This document shows, piece by piece, positions 1-8,684 of a DNA stretch of 64,000 nucleotides. This DNA comes from Allomuricauda sp. ARW1Y1. Its GTDB lineage: Bacteria; Bacteroidota; Bacteroidia; Flavobacteriales; Flavobacteriaceae. The notes under the pieces are model-generated. The model was not told the origin of the DNA. It ran no database searches and worked only from the letters and a program-made list of their open reading frames with translations. The stretch spans positions 1 through 64,000 of the forward strand of contig NZ_JACBZU010000005.1 of NCBI RefSeq assembly GCF_013407935.1, in the 5' to 3' direction. Within the stretch, counting starts at the first letter, position 1. The number at the start of each line of letters is the position of its first letter. The position numbers and the translations under genes are program-made.

Positions 1-79
1 CAAGAACCGTTTCGGGGAAGAATTCTTCCCCGAAACAGACGACATTAATGATAATTTTATGAATTTAGCGATGTCCTAA
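1..79 (+). CDS. 3' end of a truncated CDS (unknown product)
   Basis: An open frame entering from the left edge reads 25 codons and stops with TAA at 77-79. The visible C-terminus is acidic (EEFFPETDD, then NLAMS). It ends 22 bases before the next plus-strand gene, so it is probably the upstream member of that operon. No domain can be recognised from this little sequence. A 28-bp perfect palindrome lies inside it, so the frame could also be chance. Confidence 0.45.
   Translation, partial: KNRFGEEFFPETDDINDNFMNLAMS
9..36. repeat. 28-bp perfect palindrome
   Basis: Positions 9-36 form an uninterrupted inverted repeat with arms GTTTCGGGGAAGAA and TTCTTCCCCGAAAC and an EcoRI-like centre GAATTC. 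It lies inside the apparent coding end of the truncated gene. No T-run follows in either direction, so a simple intrinsic terminator is unlikely. It could be a protein-binding or recombination site, or a coincidence of coding sequence. Confidence 0.7.
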
Positions 80-101
80 AAAAGGGAAGGCTACAAAGCA
101 G

Positions 102-458
102 TTGGTGAAAAAATCAAATTACTACATTCAAGGTATCATTATTTTAAACAAAAAATATCCTCTAAGTTGGTTTATAACATTATTTGTTTTAATACTATTT
201 ATTATTCCAACATATCTTAAAATCTTTATCCATAAAGACAGTATTTTCTACAAGACTAAACATTACGTAGAATCACATCTCGTTAAATATGAATATGAGT
301 TATTTAAAGAAAAGTATAACGAAATATTTAACAACAAATACGGCATGGATCTGCATTACGATGAGCATTTTTCTGATGCACCATTCAACACAAAAAGAAA
401 AGTAAATAAAAGGGATTTACTCAAAGAGGACGATTTATTGGATAGCTTATATGCCTAA
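102..458 (+). CDS. Small single-pass membrane protein, unknown function
   Basis: A 118-residue protein with one strong hydrophobic segment (about residues 22-42) followed by a charged Lys/Glu/Asp-rich tail, so probably a type II inner-membrane protein with a soluble C-terminus. The first usable start is TTG at 102; GTG at 105 is equally possible, with a purine-rich AAAGGGAAGG about 12 bases upstream. Its last codons overlap the next gene by 8 bases, showing an operon with the transglutaminase-like protein. I do not recognise a family. Confidence 0.65.
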   Translation: MVKKSNYYIQGIIILNKKYPLSWFITLFVLILFIIPTYLKIFIHKDSIFYKTKHYVESHLVKYEYELFKEKYNEIFNNKYGMDLHYDEHFSDAPFNTKRKVNKRDLLKEDDLLDSLYA

Positions 459-2094
459 ATATGAAACCATAGAGAATCATGTTGAAAGACGGACTTACAT
501 CCAAGGTAAGTTCCGAGGTAAATTTATTGGCTATTTCGACCCAAGAAAGTCAGATGTTAAACATGAAAATTTTTATGACCTTGAAGTAATCTCTGGAGAA
601 ATCACTACCATAAAAAATGAGAATAACATAAGGCATTGGGAAACTGGAGAACCAGAAGAATTCCAAGAAATTGATAATTTCCTTACCAAACTACCAGACA
701 ATCTACCTCTTGAAATAATTGATGAAAAAGGGGGCACTAAAGCTTATAATGTCAATTTGAACGACAAAAAATTAAGTGATTATACGCTTTCAAATCAGGT
801 GTATGAGGGAAATAAAATTTTTGGTGACATTACCGGTGATATTTCTGGTTATTTAAGACACTATGATACCGAATATATCAAAGTGGAAATTGAGGAAGAA
901 ACACCCAAGAAATTAAGTTTGACTTCTGACAGGATTAAAACTAAAAAGCAAACTGGAAACTCAGAAGTTGATGGTGATTATAAGCGTTGGGAATATTATT
1001 ATTCCGACAAATCTACTTATTGGGGTTCTTGGGTAAAGCAATCAGGTACAAAAAATTCTAGTTTTTCGTTTTGGGAGATATTAGGGTTGCTGCTTCAAAC
1101 ATTAATTGGAGCTATTTTTATTATTCCGCTTCTAATTTTTGGTTGGAAAGTAATTTTACCTATCGCTATTATTTTGGGTGCAATTTATTTGTTTTCCTTA
1201 TTGAGCAGTGTTATTATTAGCGTGTCCAAATGGATTTTTAGATTTGCTGGTATTGTACTTTTAGTATTGGTGGTATTTGGAATTGTATCATCAATAACCA
1301 ATACGCTAAAATATCCAAACATAAAGAAAACAAATGTTGTAGATGATGCTGATGAAGTCACAGTAATAGAAGATAATCCTATTTTAGGTGATAGTATAAT
1401 TACGCACCATAGAATTTGGGAGGATTATGCAAACAATCTATATGAAGCAGACCTGAAAATGCGATTTTCAGATTATAAAGATGCCTATCAATTAAGAAAT
1501 AATCTTTCAATTCCCCTAAACACCACTTCTCAATACAATAGAATTGTTTCAACAATTTATGATTACGACTTAAATCAACTTGATTTAGTTTATTCAACAT
1601 TAGACAGTTTAAAATTTGAAAAAAAGCTGAATAAAATTGCATTTGCAGAGGTCATTGTTTCAATGATTCAAGATATTCCCTATACGCTTATTCTAAGCGA
1701 TGATTGTAATGCCGATAACTATAACGATACTTTTATTGAAGAATATTTAGCGAGTAAAGGCGATTGCCAAGGATTTACAAAATATGGCTTGCTTACGCCG
1801 GTAGAATTTGTATCTACCTTAAAAGGAGATTGCGATACTCGAACACTTTTACTTTTCACAATTTTTAATCACTACAACTACGATGTTGTTATGTTATCAA
1901 GTGAACTTTACAAACATTCAATAATTGGAATTAATTTACCATACAACGGGATTTCAAAATCCATAAATGGTATAAAATATTTCGTTTGGGAAACCACAAA
2001 CAAAGGCATTCCGCCTGGCATTATCTCTCGTGAAATATCAGATATGAGGTTTTGGAATGTTTCATTAAAATCGAATAAAAAACTATCAATATGA
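451..2094 (+). CDS. Membrane protein with C-terminal transglutaminase-like domain
   Basis: A 547-residue protein. Residues 1-200 are a soluble, charged region without a recognised domain. Residues about 208-285 hold three closely packed hydrophobic segments. The C-terminal part contains a papain/transglutaminase-like triad pattern: KGDCDTRTLLL (Cys about 461), His about 489 in ELYKHSIIG and an acidic residue in VWET (about 514). The Cys-containing GDCDT motif is typical of transglutaminase-like proteins in Bacteroidota; whether this one is a peptidase or cross-linker is unknown. It overlaps the upstream gene by 8 bases and the downstream one by 4 (ATGA), so the three are translationally coupled. 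Confidence 0.7.
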   Translation: MPKYETIENHVERRTYIQGKFRGKFIGYFDPRKSDVKHENFYDLEVISGEITTIKNENNIRHWETGEPEEFQEIDNFLTKLPDNLPLEIIDEKGGTKAYNVNLNDKKLSDYTLSNQVYEGNKIFGDITGDISGYLRHYDTEYIKVEIEEETPKKLSLTSDRIKTKKQTGNSEVDGDYKRWEYYYSDKSTYWGSWVKQSGTKNSSFSFWEILGLLLQTLIGAIFIIPLLIFGWKVILPIAIILGAIYLFSLLSSVIISVSKWIFRFAGIVLLVLVVFGIVSSITNTLKYPNIKKTNVVDDADEVTVIEDNPILGDSIITHHRIWEDYANNLYEADLKMRFSDYKDAYQLRNNLSIPLNTTSQYNRIVSTIYDYDLNQLDLVYSTLDSLKFEKKLNKIAFAEVIVSMIQDIPYTLILSDDCNADNYNDTFIEEYLASKGDCQGFTKYGLLTPVEFVSTLKGDCDTRTLLLFTIFNHYNYDVVMLSSELYKHSIIGINLPYNGISKSINGIKYFVWETTNKGIPPGIISREISDMRFWNVSLKSNKKLSI

Positions 2095-2591
2095 CCAATT
2101 TTTTAACTTTTCTAGCAATAATCTTAAGTACAGCAGCATCTCTATTTTTGTTGAATAGTTTTATAAAATCCAAACTAAAAACCAAGCTCTCAGCAAATGA
2201 AAATCCAATAAGTATTTCATATTTTAAAGGTATTTTGTTTTTGGGACTAGGCCTATTGCAAAGTGAATTAATTCATACTTTTCAAACACTTATAAAAATT
2301 CTTCCAAGCCAATTAGCTGGTAATAGTTTAGTGTTAAAAGAAATATCGTTTTACTGTGCTTTTTTTGGAATAACATTGCTTGTTTTTGTAGTACTTTTTT
2401 GGTTGTCAAGCCTACTTTTCAGTTTATTTAACAAAGGTGAAAGCATTTTTGTAGAAGTTGCCAATGACAACTTAAATTCGGTCATATTATTTTCAGGTAT
2501 AATGTTAGCCTTTGTATTTGCAGTCAAAACAGGATTAACACCATTATTGGATGAATTTATACCTTATCCTGAAATGCCACTTTACAGATAG
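2091..2591 (+). CDS. Multi-pass membrane protein, unknown function
   Basis: A 166-residue protein with four predicted hydrophobic segments (about 3-25, 43-63, 82-110 and 135-150) and short polar loops. It begins within the stop codon of the transglutaminase-like gene (ATGA overlap) and closes the operon. No catalytic motif or recognised family is visible. Its coupling suggests it acts with the transglutaminase-like protein in the inner membrane. The 256 bases between it and the next gene show no convincing site. Confidence 0.65.
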   Translation: MTNFLTFLAIILSTAASLFLLNSFIKSKLKTKLSANENPISISYFKGILFLGLGLLQSELIHTFQTLIKILPSQLAGNSLVLKEISFYCAFFGITLLVFVVLFWLSSLLFSLFNKGESIFVEVANDNLNSVILFSGIMLAFVFAVKTGLTPLLDEFIPYPEMPLYR

Positions 2592-2847
2592 ATGTAGGAC
2601 TAGTTATAAAAATAATACCAACCGCTCAATTCTTTTTTCGTTATCGAAAATATTGAAAACACCTTAATACAATGATGTTCAATGCCACTCAACTGATTTG
2701 CACCTTGTTTTTAATCGAATTAAATCATGGACATATTCTTGGTCATACCCATAAAGAGCCTATTAAGACCAATCGACAGCGGAATAATACAATGGATATG
2801 CCACTATGTCCTCCCTATACATGTTTTCCAATTAAATAAATCACCTC

Positions 2848-3660
2848 ATGCTAAAAAAGCTAGCGTTCCTTATACTTATAGTCTTCCACTGTGTCGTTCT
2901 GGGGCAGCATAAAGAAATTAAACTTTTATCTTGGAACATCAAAGATTTTGGAAGGACCAAAAATAGTGAAGAACTCAATGAAATCGCTGAAATCGTAAGG
3001 GATGCTGATATTTTGGCCATTCAAGAAGTAGTTGCAGGTTATGGAGGAGCCCAAGCGGTGGCCAAGCTTGCCGATATATTAAACCGAAAAGGGGCGAAAT
3101 GGGACTATGTCATAAGTGACCCTACAAACAGCCCTAAATATATTACAGAGCGCTATGCTATTGTCTGGAAAACCAACAACATAAAAATAAAAAATCGAGG
3201 TTGGCTTGTCTCAGAACTAGATTCGTTAGTAGACCGAGAGCCATTTTTACTTGATTTATATGTTGAAGGAAATAAATTCACCCTGATCAATTTTCATTCC
3301 AGGCCCTATAATAAAGACCCCGAAAGTGAAATCATCGCACTTTCTAATTTCATCATTGATTCACTAGAAACTCCATTGATCATTGCTGGTGATTTTAATG
3401 TCGATGAAAAGATACCTGTTTTTGATTTCTTAAAAGATAATGGTTTTAAAGCAGCCATATCCAATGCAAAGACCACTTTAAAAAGAAAATGCGACGGAAC
3501 TGATTACCTCAATCACCCTATCGACAATATTTTTTATTCCCAGGATATTTACAAGACGGAAGGAAAAACTATTGATTTTGTGAAATTCTGCGATGAATTG
3601 GAAGATGCCCGTAAATTATCGGATCATTTACCAGTACTATTAAGATTTAAGATAAACTAA
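2848..3660 (+). CDS. Exported endonuclease/exonuclease/phosphatase (DNase I-fold) protein
   Basis: A 270-residue member of the endonuclease/exonuclease/phosphatase superfamily. A signal peptide covers residues 1-19 (cleavage after VLG), so the enzyme is secreted or periplasmic. All hallmark blocks are present: LSWNIKDFG (Asn30), LAIQEV (metal-binding Glu60), INFHSRP, AGDFNVDE and C-terminal SDHLPVLL (Asp259/His260). These enzymes cleave phosphodiester or phosphomonoester bonds using a divalent metal; the substrate (DNA, lipid or sugar phosphate) cannot be told here. It stands alone, converging on the minus-strand genes that follow. Confidence 0.85.
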   Translation: MLKKLAFLILIVFHCVVLGQHKEIKLLSWNIKDFGRTKNSEELNEIAEIVRDADILAIQEVVAGYGGAQAVAKLADILNRKGAKWDYVISDPTNSPKYITERYAIVWKTNNIKIKNRGWLVSELDSLVDREPFLLDLYVEGNKFTLINFHSRPYNKDPESEIIALSNFIIDSLETPLIIAGDFNVDEKIPVFDFLKDNGFKAAISNAKTTLKRKCDGTDYLNHPIDNIFYSQDIYKTEGKTIDFVKFCDELEDARKLSDHLPVLLRFKIN

Positions 3661-3668
3661 AATAAGGT

Positions 3669-3896
3669 TCAATCCTCCCAACCACAGAGCGTACGGCCCA
3701 AATCCTTGGCCTTGGTCAAAGTGACCTCATATATCTTGGTAGAACAGTTGGAAAGGCCCCTGCAGTCTTTGCGATAGTGATATTTTTTGCTTCCGTTTCC
3801 CATGCATACATAGACCATGGTATCATTATTGGAAGGCATACCGTAGGCACAAAGCACAATAAAAAGTACCGGGAGCAAAAAAATTCTAATCCTCAT
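3669..3896 (-). CDS. Small exported Cys/His protein
   Basis: About 75 residues: a signal peptide (MRIRIFLLPVLFIVLCAYG) followed by a compact domain with the order YVCMG, KKYHYRKDCRGLSNC and GRTLCGWED. This Cys/His pattern is seen in small exported Bacteroidota proteins of unknown role and resembles an Ada-like metal-binding knuckle. I chose the second Met at 3896 because it leads directly into the signal peptide; an upstream in-frame start is at 3905. The gene overlaps the end of the upstream nuclease-fold gene by about 10 bases, so the two are probably co-transcribed. Confidence 0.7.
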   Translation of the reverse strand: MRIRIFLLPVLFIVLCAYGMPSNNDTMVYVCMGNGSKKYHYRKDCRGLSNCSTKIYEVTLTKAKDLGRTLCGWED

Positions 3897-4935
3897 AGTA
3901 ATCAACTGCTTTCAACAATAGGTCCTCGAACTGGTAAATATCGTCCACCGTCTCAATCGGATGTCGGGTCTCCTCCTTGTGCTGATCAAAGGTCCCTAAG
4001 TATTTATTGCCCCCATTGAGATGTAAACGACAGAGGGGTTTTCGGTTGTTATCGTCCAACAAGATACCAAAATAGGATTGGGTATCCCTATGCACGATAC
4101 GATCGACTGGGAGTTTTCTGCGCAAAATGGCCACCACAATACGATATGCGTCCATTTCTTCCTCGGTGGTTTTGACCTTGCTTAGTTTTTCGGGCTCCTT
4201 GTCCTCTTCTTGTTGTTTTTGCGCTTCCTTATGAAGCGCTGAATTCAAGCGATCGTTCACCTTCTCGCTAATGGTTTGGGTAAAGGCCTTGCTTACCAAA
4301 TCGGTAAATTCCCCCATTACCTTTTCAGTAAGCCGGCCAGTATAGATCCGTGATGCGAAGAGCCTGACAAAATCATAGCTTGGCGCTTGCAGTTCTTCCC
4401 CAATAAGTTTTTTTATTTCCTTGGTATATTTCAGGGAGCTCGCATTGTCCACAATTTCATCGACGTTAAAGTTCGTCTTATGGAATTTTGCAATCTCGTT
4501 GACTACATTCTCCTTTAACTGAGTGATATCGAATTCCAAAAAAGGTTTTTCGTCCATTTTATTGGTTGATTCCAAATCGGTAAAAAATTGATACTCGATA
4601 CCATTGGTCAGCAGGGCAAATCTGGTTTTGGTCGTATGGAAATACCGGAACAATTGGGAATTATGGGCATTCAACTTTTCTTTCCAGTTTTTACACTCAA
4701 TGATAATGATGGGAACACCATTCTGAAAAATCGCATAATCCACCTTTTCACCTTTTTTCAATCCCAAGTCCGCGGTAAACTCCGGTACGACCTCGGTTGG
4801 ATTGAAGGTATCATAACCCAAAACGTTTATAAATGGCAGTACGAATGCGTGCTTGGTGGATTCCTCGGTATCTATTTTCTCTTTGAGTTTGATAACCTTT
4901 TCGGCCAAGACCTTGAGTTGATTCTGTAGTTCCAT
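3886..4935 (-). CDS. Solitary type I restriction R-subunit N-terminal-like protein (HSDR_N family)
   Basis: A 349-residue cytosolic protein. Residues 25-140 match the PD-(D/E)xK nuclease core of type I restriction HsdR N-termini: Glu25-26, KVDYAIF (Asp66) and IIECKNW (Glu80-x-Lys82), then LLTNGIEYQFF. The C-terminal half (after about 200) is charged, with a short coiled-coil-like stretch and a distinct final domain. There is no helicase or methyltransferase gene beside it, so it is not a restriction system. Such orphans are common in Bacteroidota and are often labelled type I restriction endonuclease. Biological role unknown. Confidence 0.8.
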   Translation of the reverse strand: MELQNQLKVLAEKVIKLKEKIDTEESTKHAFVLPFINVLGYDTFNPTEVVPEFTADLGLKKGEKVDYAIFQNGVPIIIIECKNWKEKLNAHNSQLFRYFHTTKTRFALLTNGIEYQFFTDLESTNKMDEKPFLEFDITQLKENVVNEIAKFHKTNFNVDEIVDNASSLKYTKEIKKLIGEELQAPSYDFVRLFASRIYTGRLTEKVMGEFTDLVSKAFTQTISEKVNDRLNSALHKEAQKQQEEDKEPEKLSKVKTTEEEMDAYRIVVAILRRKLPVDRIVHRDTQSYFGILLDDNNRKPLCRLHLNGGNKYLGTFDQHKEETRHPIETVDDIYQFEDLLLKAVDYYED

Positions 4936-4970
4936 CTTTGGACATATTTTTAACCAAACCTACCCCTATT

Positions 4971-5005
4971 AAAAAAAAATCCCTTACAGATTTCCGTAAG
5001 GGATT
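4971..5005 (-). terminator. Intrinsic terminator after the 5.1-5.9 kb gene
   Basis: A perfect 10-bp stem (4978-4987 with 4996-5005, 8-base loop), followed on the minus strand by a run of nine T residues. It is the correct distance from the stop of the minus-strand gene ending at 5083. Confidence 0.85.
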
Positions 5006-5082
5006 GTCAAGTTGTGCAATTCACGTGCAGTAAGCTGAACTATCCTACACTTCTATTGCAGTGGTCAGTGTGTGATATTATA

Positions 5083-5892
5083 TCAATTCTCCTCATAAAA
5101 GAAATCATGGAGTTCTATTAGGCTACCTCTTTTTATTTGTACAAGGTCACGGGTATCTTTCAAGAAAATACCTAAGGACCTTTCATTATAAACAAATTTC
5201 ATTTCGTTGGAGTAATCCGTTACCACATACATGTCTCCTTCCATTTTATAAAATGGAATCATATTTTTTCCTTTAACCCTGACTCCTCTATTGACAATCT
5301 TTCCATTCATAATGTCACTCTCCAAGTCGGAGGTTACTCCAGAGGCCACTTTTACGTAAGCCACCATCATTTTTGTCCATTCTGATTTATTGATCATAAA
5401 CCACTTAACCTTATTGAAATCAATGCCATATTCATTAATCCATCCATGACTGGTGAACCCAAGAAGTACATATTTTTTACCGTTCAGAACAGGATTGTCT
5501 TCTGGTTCAAATTCTTGAATCTTGAAAGTGATTACGGATGCGGATGACATGTCCTTTACTTTTTTTCCATCAAAGTCAACTGTCTTTAACGAAAAACTGG
5601 ACATTTCCGGATGGTTGGACAAAACCCATTGCGTTGCAGTGAGCTCTGCTCTCTCCTTCATTTGTTCAACCGCTGCCACACCAGCCCCAACCAATGCCAA
5701 TGCTCCCACGGCACCGGCTATAGCTGCCCCATCATTCTGGGCTTTGAGCTGTTTTGGAACGATCAGGCAAATAAAAATCGATACAATGACCGTCATTTTG
5801 AAATTTCGGGCTGACCTAAAGCCAATGGTACTCTTATTATTGGAGTTACGTAGAGTTTTACTAGCTGTGTAGTTGGCAAATGAGTGTTCCAT
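5083..5892 (-). CDS. Exported or membrane-anchored hypothetical protein
   Basis: A 269-residue protein of unknown function. From Met33 the sequence reads like a signal peptide (MTVIVSIFICLIVPKQLKAQ), so translation may start at 5796 and the first 32 residues may be untranslated. A Gly/Ala-rich hydrophobic stretch (AIAGAVGALALVGAGVAAV) follows directly. The rest is beta-rich with many aromatic residues and no known catalytic motif. It has its own terminator and lies downstream of a response regulator that also ends in a terminator, so it is probably a separate unit. Confidence 0.6.
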   Translation of the reverse strand: MEHSFANYTASKTLRNSNNKSTIGFRSARNFKMTVIVSIFICLIVPKQLKAQNDGAAIAGAVGALALVGAGVAAVEQMKERAELTATQWVLSNHPEMSSFSLKTVDFDGKKVKDMSSASVITFKIQEFEPEDNPVLNGKKYVLLGFTSHGWINEYGIDFNKVKWFMINKSEWTKMMVAYVKVASGVTSDLESDIMNGKIVNRGVRVKGKNMIPFYKMEGDMYVVTDYSNEMKFVYNERSLGIFLKDTRDLVQIKRGSLIELHDFFYEEN

Positions 5893-5930
5893 TTTGATGA
5901 TATTGATGTTTCAAATTTATTTTCAAAACA

Positions 5931-5960
5931 AAAAAATCCCTTACAGATATCTGCAAGGGA
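5931..5960 (-). terminator. Intrinsic terminator after the response regulator gene
   Basis: Stem 5937-5946 with 5951-5960, one wobble pair and a 4-base loop, followed on the minus strand by a T-run. The sequence is nearly the same as the terminator at 4971-5005 (both contain TCCCTTACAGAT next to the A-run), suggesting duplication. Confidence 0.8.
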
Positions 5961-5989
5961 AATTCAAAGGTTCACTAACAACTTATAAA

Positions 5990-6655
5990 TCAGATTTTTT
6001 CCTCCCGAATCATTTTGGCAATCAAATGATTGGTGTTCTTGGCCCCAAATTCATCGAACATTTTACTGACCCTCTTGTCAATGGTACTTTCACTGTTGGG
6101 GGTGATATGCTCCTTTTTGAACTTTTCCGAAATCTCTTTTTTCGTTAACCCTTCAGCCAAACACTGTAAGATCATCAAGTCGAACTCTTCCAGTTCAAAT
6201 ACATTATTGGAAACATTCAGATCAATTTCTGGAGAAACATAGGTTCGGTTGTGGTACACTTCCTGGACCGCCTTTACCAATTCCGTAAGACCATGCCGTC
6301 CCTTACAGACATAGGCATTGATTTTCTTTTCCTTAAAAAGTGAATTGATCTTGGACGGATTGTCTTCCATGGAGTTCACGATGACCTTTATGTCCGGTTG
6401 TACCGCTCTGGCTGCTTTAATCAGTTCTAATCCAGAGGTGAGTTTGCGTTCCACATGATCTCCTTTAAAAGACAGATCTGTAATCAGTAATCCATAGGGT
6501 TCATTTTGGCCCAAGGCAAGTTTTAAGCGATTAAAGGCCTTATCACAATAAAGTTCGTCCTGGATGAATGGAATTTGCAATTTCTCACGCAACATTTCCG
6601 ATATCCCTTGATTGGTATCCTGAAAATCTTCTGCTATCAATACTTTTTTAAACAT
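5990..6655 (-). CDS. NarL/LuxR-type response regulator
   Basis: A 221-residue response regulator. The receiver domain (1-125) has the acidic pair near the N-terminus (AED, 8-10), the phospho-acceptor Asp60 in LLITDLSF and the conserved Lys118 in YVCKG. Residues 155-215 form a LuxR-type helix-turn-helix (LQCLAEGLTKKEISEKF, then ESTIDKRVSKMFDEFGAKN). It starts 14 bases after the histidine kinase stop, so the two form one operon and presumably one phosphorelay. Targets are unknown. Confidence 0.88.
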   Translation of the reverse strand: MFKKVLIAEDFQDTNQGISEMLREKLQIPFIQDELYCDKAFNRLKLALGQNEPYGLLITDLSFKGDHVERKLTSGLELIKAARAVQPDIKVIVNSMEDNPSKINSLFKEKKINAYVCKGRHGLTELVKAVQEVYHNRTYVSPEIDLNVSNNVFELEEFDLMILQCLAEGLTKKEISEKFKKEHITPNSESTIDKRVSKMFDEFGAKNTNHLIAKMIREEKI

Positions 6656-6669
6656 TGCGATGCTTTGAA

Positions 6670-8613
6670 TTATAATGGAATCATGATGTAAGCCTTAAAG
6701 CCCTGACCCTTATAGGAATCAAAAGTAATGCTTCCTCCAATGGCCTGAATACGCTTTTCCGTATTCCGAAGTCCATTTTTGGCATTGAGTTCCTTTGGAG
6801 ATGCCCCCACCCCATTATCCGAGTAATTGATTATTACTGATTTTCCTGTGGATTTAAAAACAATGGTGACCATGCTGGCTTTACTATGCCTACCCATATT
6901 GATCATCAGTTCCTGTACTACCTTAAAGAGCACTTTTTGTGACAAAGGGGCCATTTCATTCCATGGGACTTCCTTGATACCTGTCATGAATAGGTTCGCT
7001 TCACTCGGGGTCCTAAAACGGAGCATTTCCAAAAACGCTTCTTTAAATAATTCTCCAGTGGCCACTTCATTTACCTCCCTTGAAAAGTTTCGGCTTTGAT
7101 GGTAAAGCCCATCCAATTTATCCAAGACAGCTGTCTTATCCACATCTGTATTTAACATTAACATGGTTTGGTTGAGCCCTGCACCAAAATCGTCATGTAA
7201 CCTTCGTGACATCTCTGCTTCCGTCTCCAGTGTCGCCTCCAACCGTGTCCACTCATTCTGTTCCTTTAAACGTCTGGTACGTTGTCTAAAAAAATAGATG
7301 GCAAAACCTAATCCCAATAACAATACCAGGGAACCTAAGTAGGATATGGTTTTTTGATTTCGCTCTTTTGTGGCCAACAAGGCTTGTTCCGCCTTTTCCT
7401 TTTCCAAGCGCAATATGGATTCCTGTTTTAGTCTATCATCATATTTGTATTTTGCGAATTGGGTCTTGACCATGGTTTCTTTAGCATCCAGACTGTCCAT
7501 CAAAAAAATATATCGGTTTCGGAGCTCCACATTTTCGGGGTTTAGCTGCATTAGGAACTTTAATGCATCGGTCTCCGCCCTTGGCACCTTGATTTTTTGG
7601 GACACCTGAATGACCGAATCAAAATAAGCTTTGGACCTGTCGGACCTATCTTCCATGTGAAATTCACCCAGATGGGTATAGCTAGCCAATTGCCCACGCC
7701 AATCCTTTTTTTCCTTTCTGATTTGAAGGGCTTTCAAAAATGAAGCCTCAACATCCTTTTTTTCTAGGAGCCATTGGGCATAGGACAAATTATCCAATAT
7801 CCTTGCATAAACCACTGCTGATGAATCCAATCCTAGATGACCCTTGATTCTATTTAGAAGAACTATTGCCTCTTCATATCTTCCATCATCAATATAAGCG
7901 GCAGCTAGATTATTCTCAAATGCTATCTTATCATACATGGAGCTACTACTGTTAATCGCCTTGGTATAGTAAGATACTGCATCCTCAAAGTTCAATAACT
8001 TCCTGTGATTGGTGGCCAAGAGCCCGTAACATTGGACAATGTCAGTACTGTCACGAGATTCTTTAAAAAATTGAAGAGCCTCGGTCACGGTTTCCTTGCT
8101 CCCAAAAAAATCATTTTGGTTCTTCTGGATTACCCCCATAAACAATAGGCACTTCCCTGTCCAGCTGCTGTCCTTTGCCAACTCGAATTGGCTTTTGGCA
8201 GCACTGTAATTTTCAAATGCCTTACGATAATCAGATTGAACCTGGTCATAATAGTACCCCATCAGGTAGTAATGGGATCCTGATAATCTAGGCCTACCAA
8301 ATCGGGATTGCACTGTAATGAAGCTGTCATGATGCAACACTAGACTATCGTAAGACCCTGCCTGAAATAACAAGGAACTCTTTTGATACATCAACATTCC
8401 ATAAATAGAATCCTCCTTTAGATTCCTTGCCAAATAAAGAGCCCTATTTATGCTCTCCTTTTTTTGATGCAGTGGAATATCCTTTTGTAAGGCAAGGTTA
8501 TAGTACCTATGAATACTGTCGTAAGAATCAGATAAATCATTGGCTCCGTTCTTATTGGGTGGGCCACAAGAAACAAAAATCGTCGCTATGATCAGCAATA
8601 TATACCGTTCCAA
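6670..8613 (-). CDS. TPR-containing sensor histidine kinase
   Basis: A 647-residue kinase. The N-terminus is a lipoprotein-like signal (FVSCGPP), followed by a periplasmic TPR array (about 30-370), a charged coil (about 385-415), one membrane helix (423-442) and a HisKA_3-type dimerisation helix with phospho-acceptor His473 in RRLHDDFG. A C-terminal HATPase domain carries the N box (QELMINMGRH) and G1 box (DNGVG). This architecture is common in Bacteroidota and pairs with NarL-type regulators, here encoded just downstream. The start is a TTG at 8613. The stimulus sensed by the TPRs is unknown. Confidence 0.88.
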   Translation of the reverse strand: MERYILLIIATIFVSCGPPNKNGANDLSDSYDSIHRYYNLALQKDIPLHQKKESINRALYLARNLKEDSIYGMLMYQKSSLLFQAGSYDSLVLHHDSFITVQSRFGRPRLSGSHYYLMGYYYDQVQSDYRKAFENYSAAKSQFELAKDSSWTGKCLLFMGVIQKNQNDFFGSKETVTEALQFFKESRDSTDIVQCYGLLATNHRKLLNFEDAVSYYTKAINSSSSMYDKIAFENNLAAAYIDDGRYEEAIVLLNRIKGHLGLDSSAVVYARILDNLSYAQWLLEKKDVEASFLKALQIRKEKKDWRGQLASYTHLGEFHMEDRSDRSKAYFDSVIQVSQKIKVPRAETDALKFLMQLNPENVELRNRYIFLMDSLDAKETMVKTQFAKYKYDDRLKQESILRLEKEKAEQALLATKERNQKTISYLGSLVLLLGLGFAIYFFRQRTRRLKEQNEWTRLEATLETEAEMSRRLHDDFGAGLNQTMLMLNTDVDKTAVLDKLDGLYHQSRNFSREVNEVATGELFKEAFLEMLRFRTPSEANLFMTGIKEVPWNEMAPLSQKVLFKVVQELMINMGRHSKASMVTIVFKSTGKSVIINYSDNGVGASPKELNAKNGLRNTEKRIQAIGGSITFDSYKGQGFKAYIMIPL

Positions 8614-8632
8614 GTATAAGAGGTTAGTTTAT

Positions 8633-8665
8633 TAAAAAAGCCATGCCTGATTTCCAGACATGGCT
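8633..8665 (-). terminator. Intrinsic terminator between the mini-lipoprotein and the kinase gene
   Basis: Stem AGCCATG (8639-8645) with CATGGCT (8659-8665), extended by CTG/CAG pairs inside, followed on the minus strand by a T6 run. It follows the stop of the mini-lipoprotein gene and lies just ahead of the kinase start, so it may also act as an attenuator. Confidence 0.75.
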
Positions 8666-8684
8666 CAAATTAGTAAAATTATTC

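Noticed and set aside
3886..4935. A complete restriction-modification system
   Set aside because: No methyltransferase, specificity subunit or helicase lies nearby; only the HSDR_N-type nuclease fold is present.
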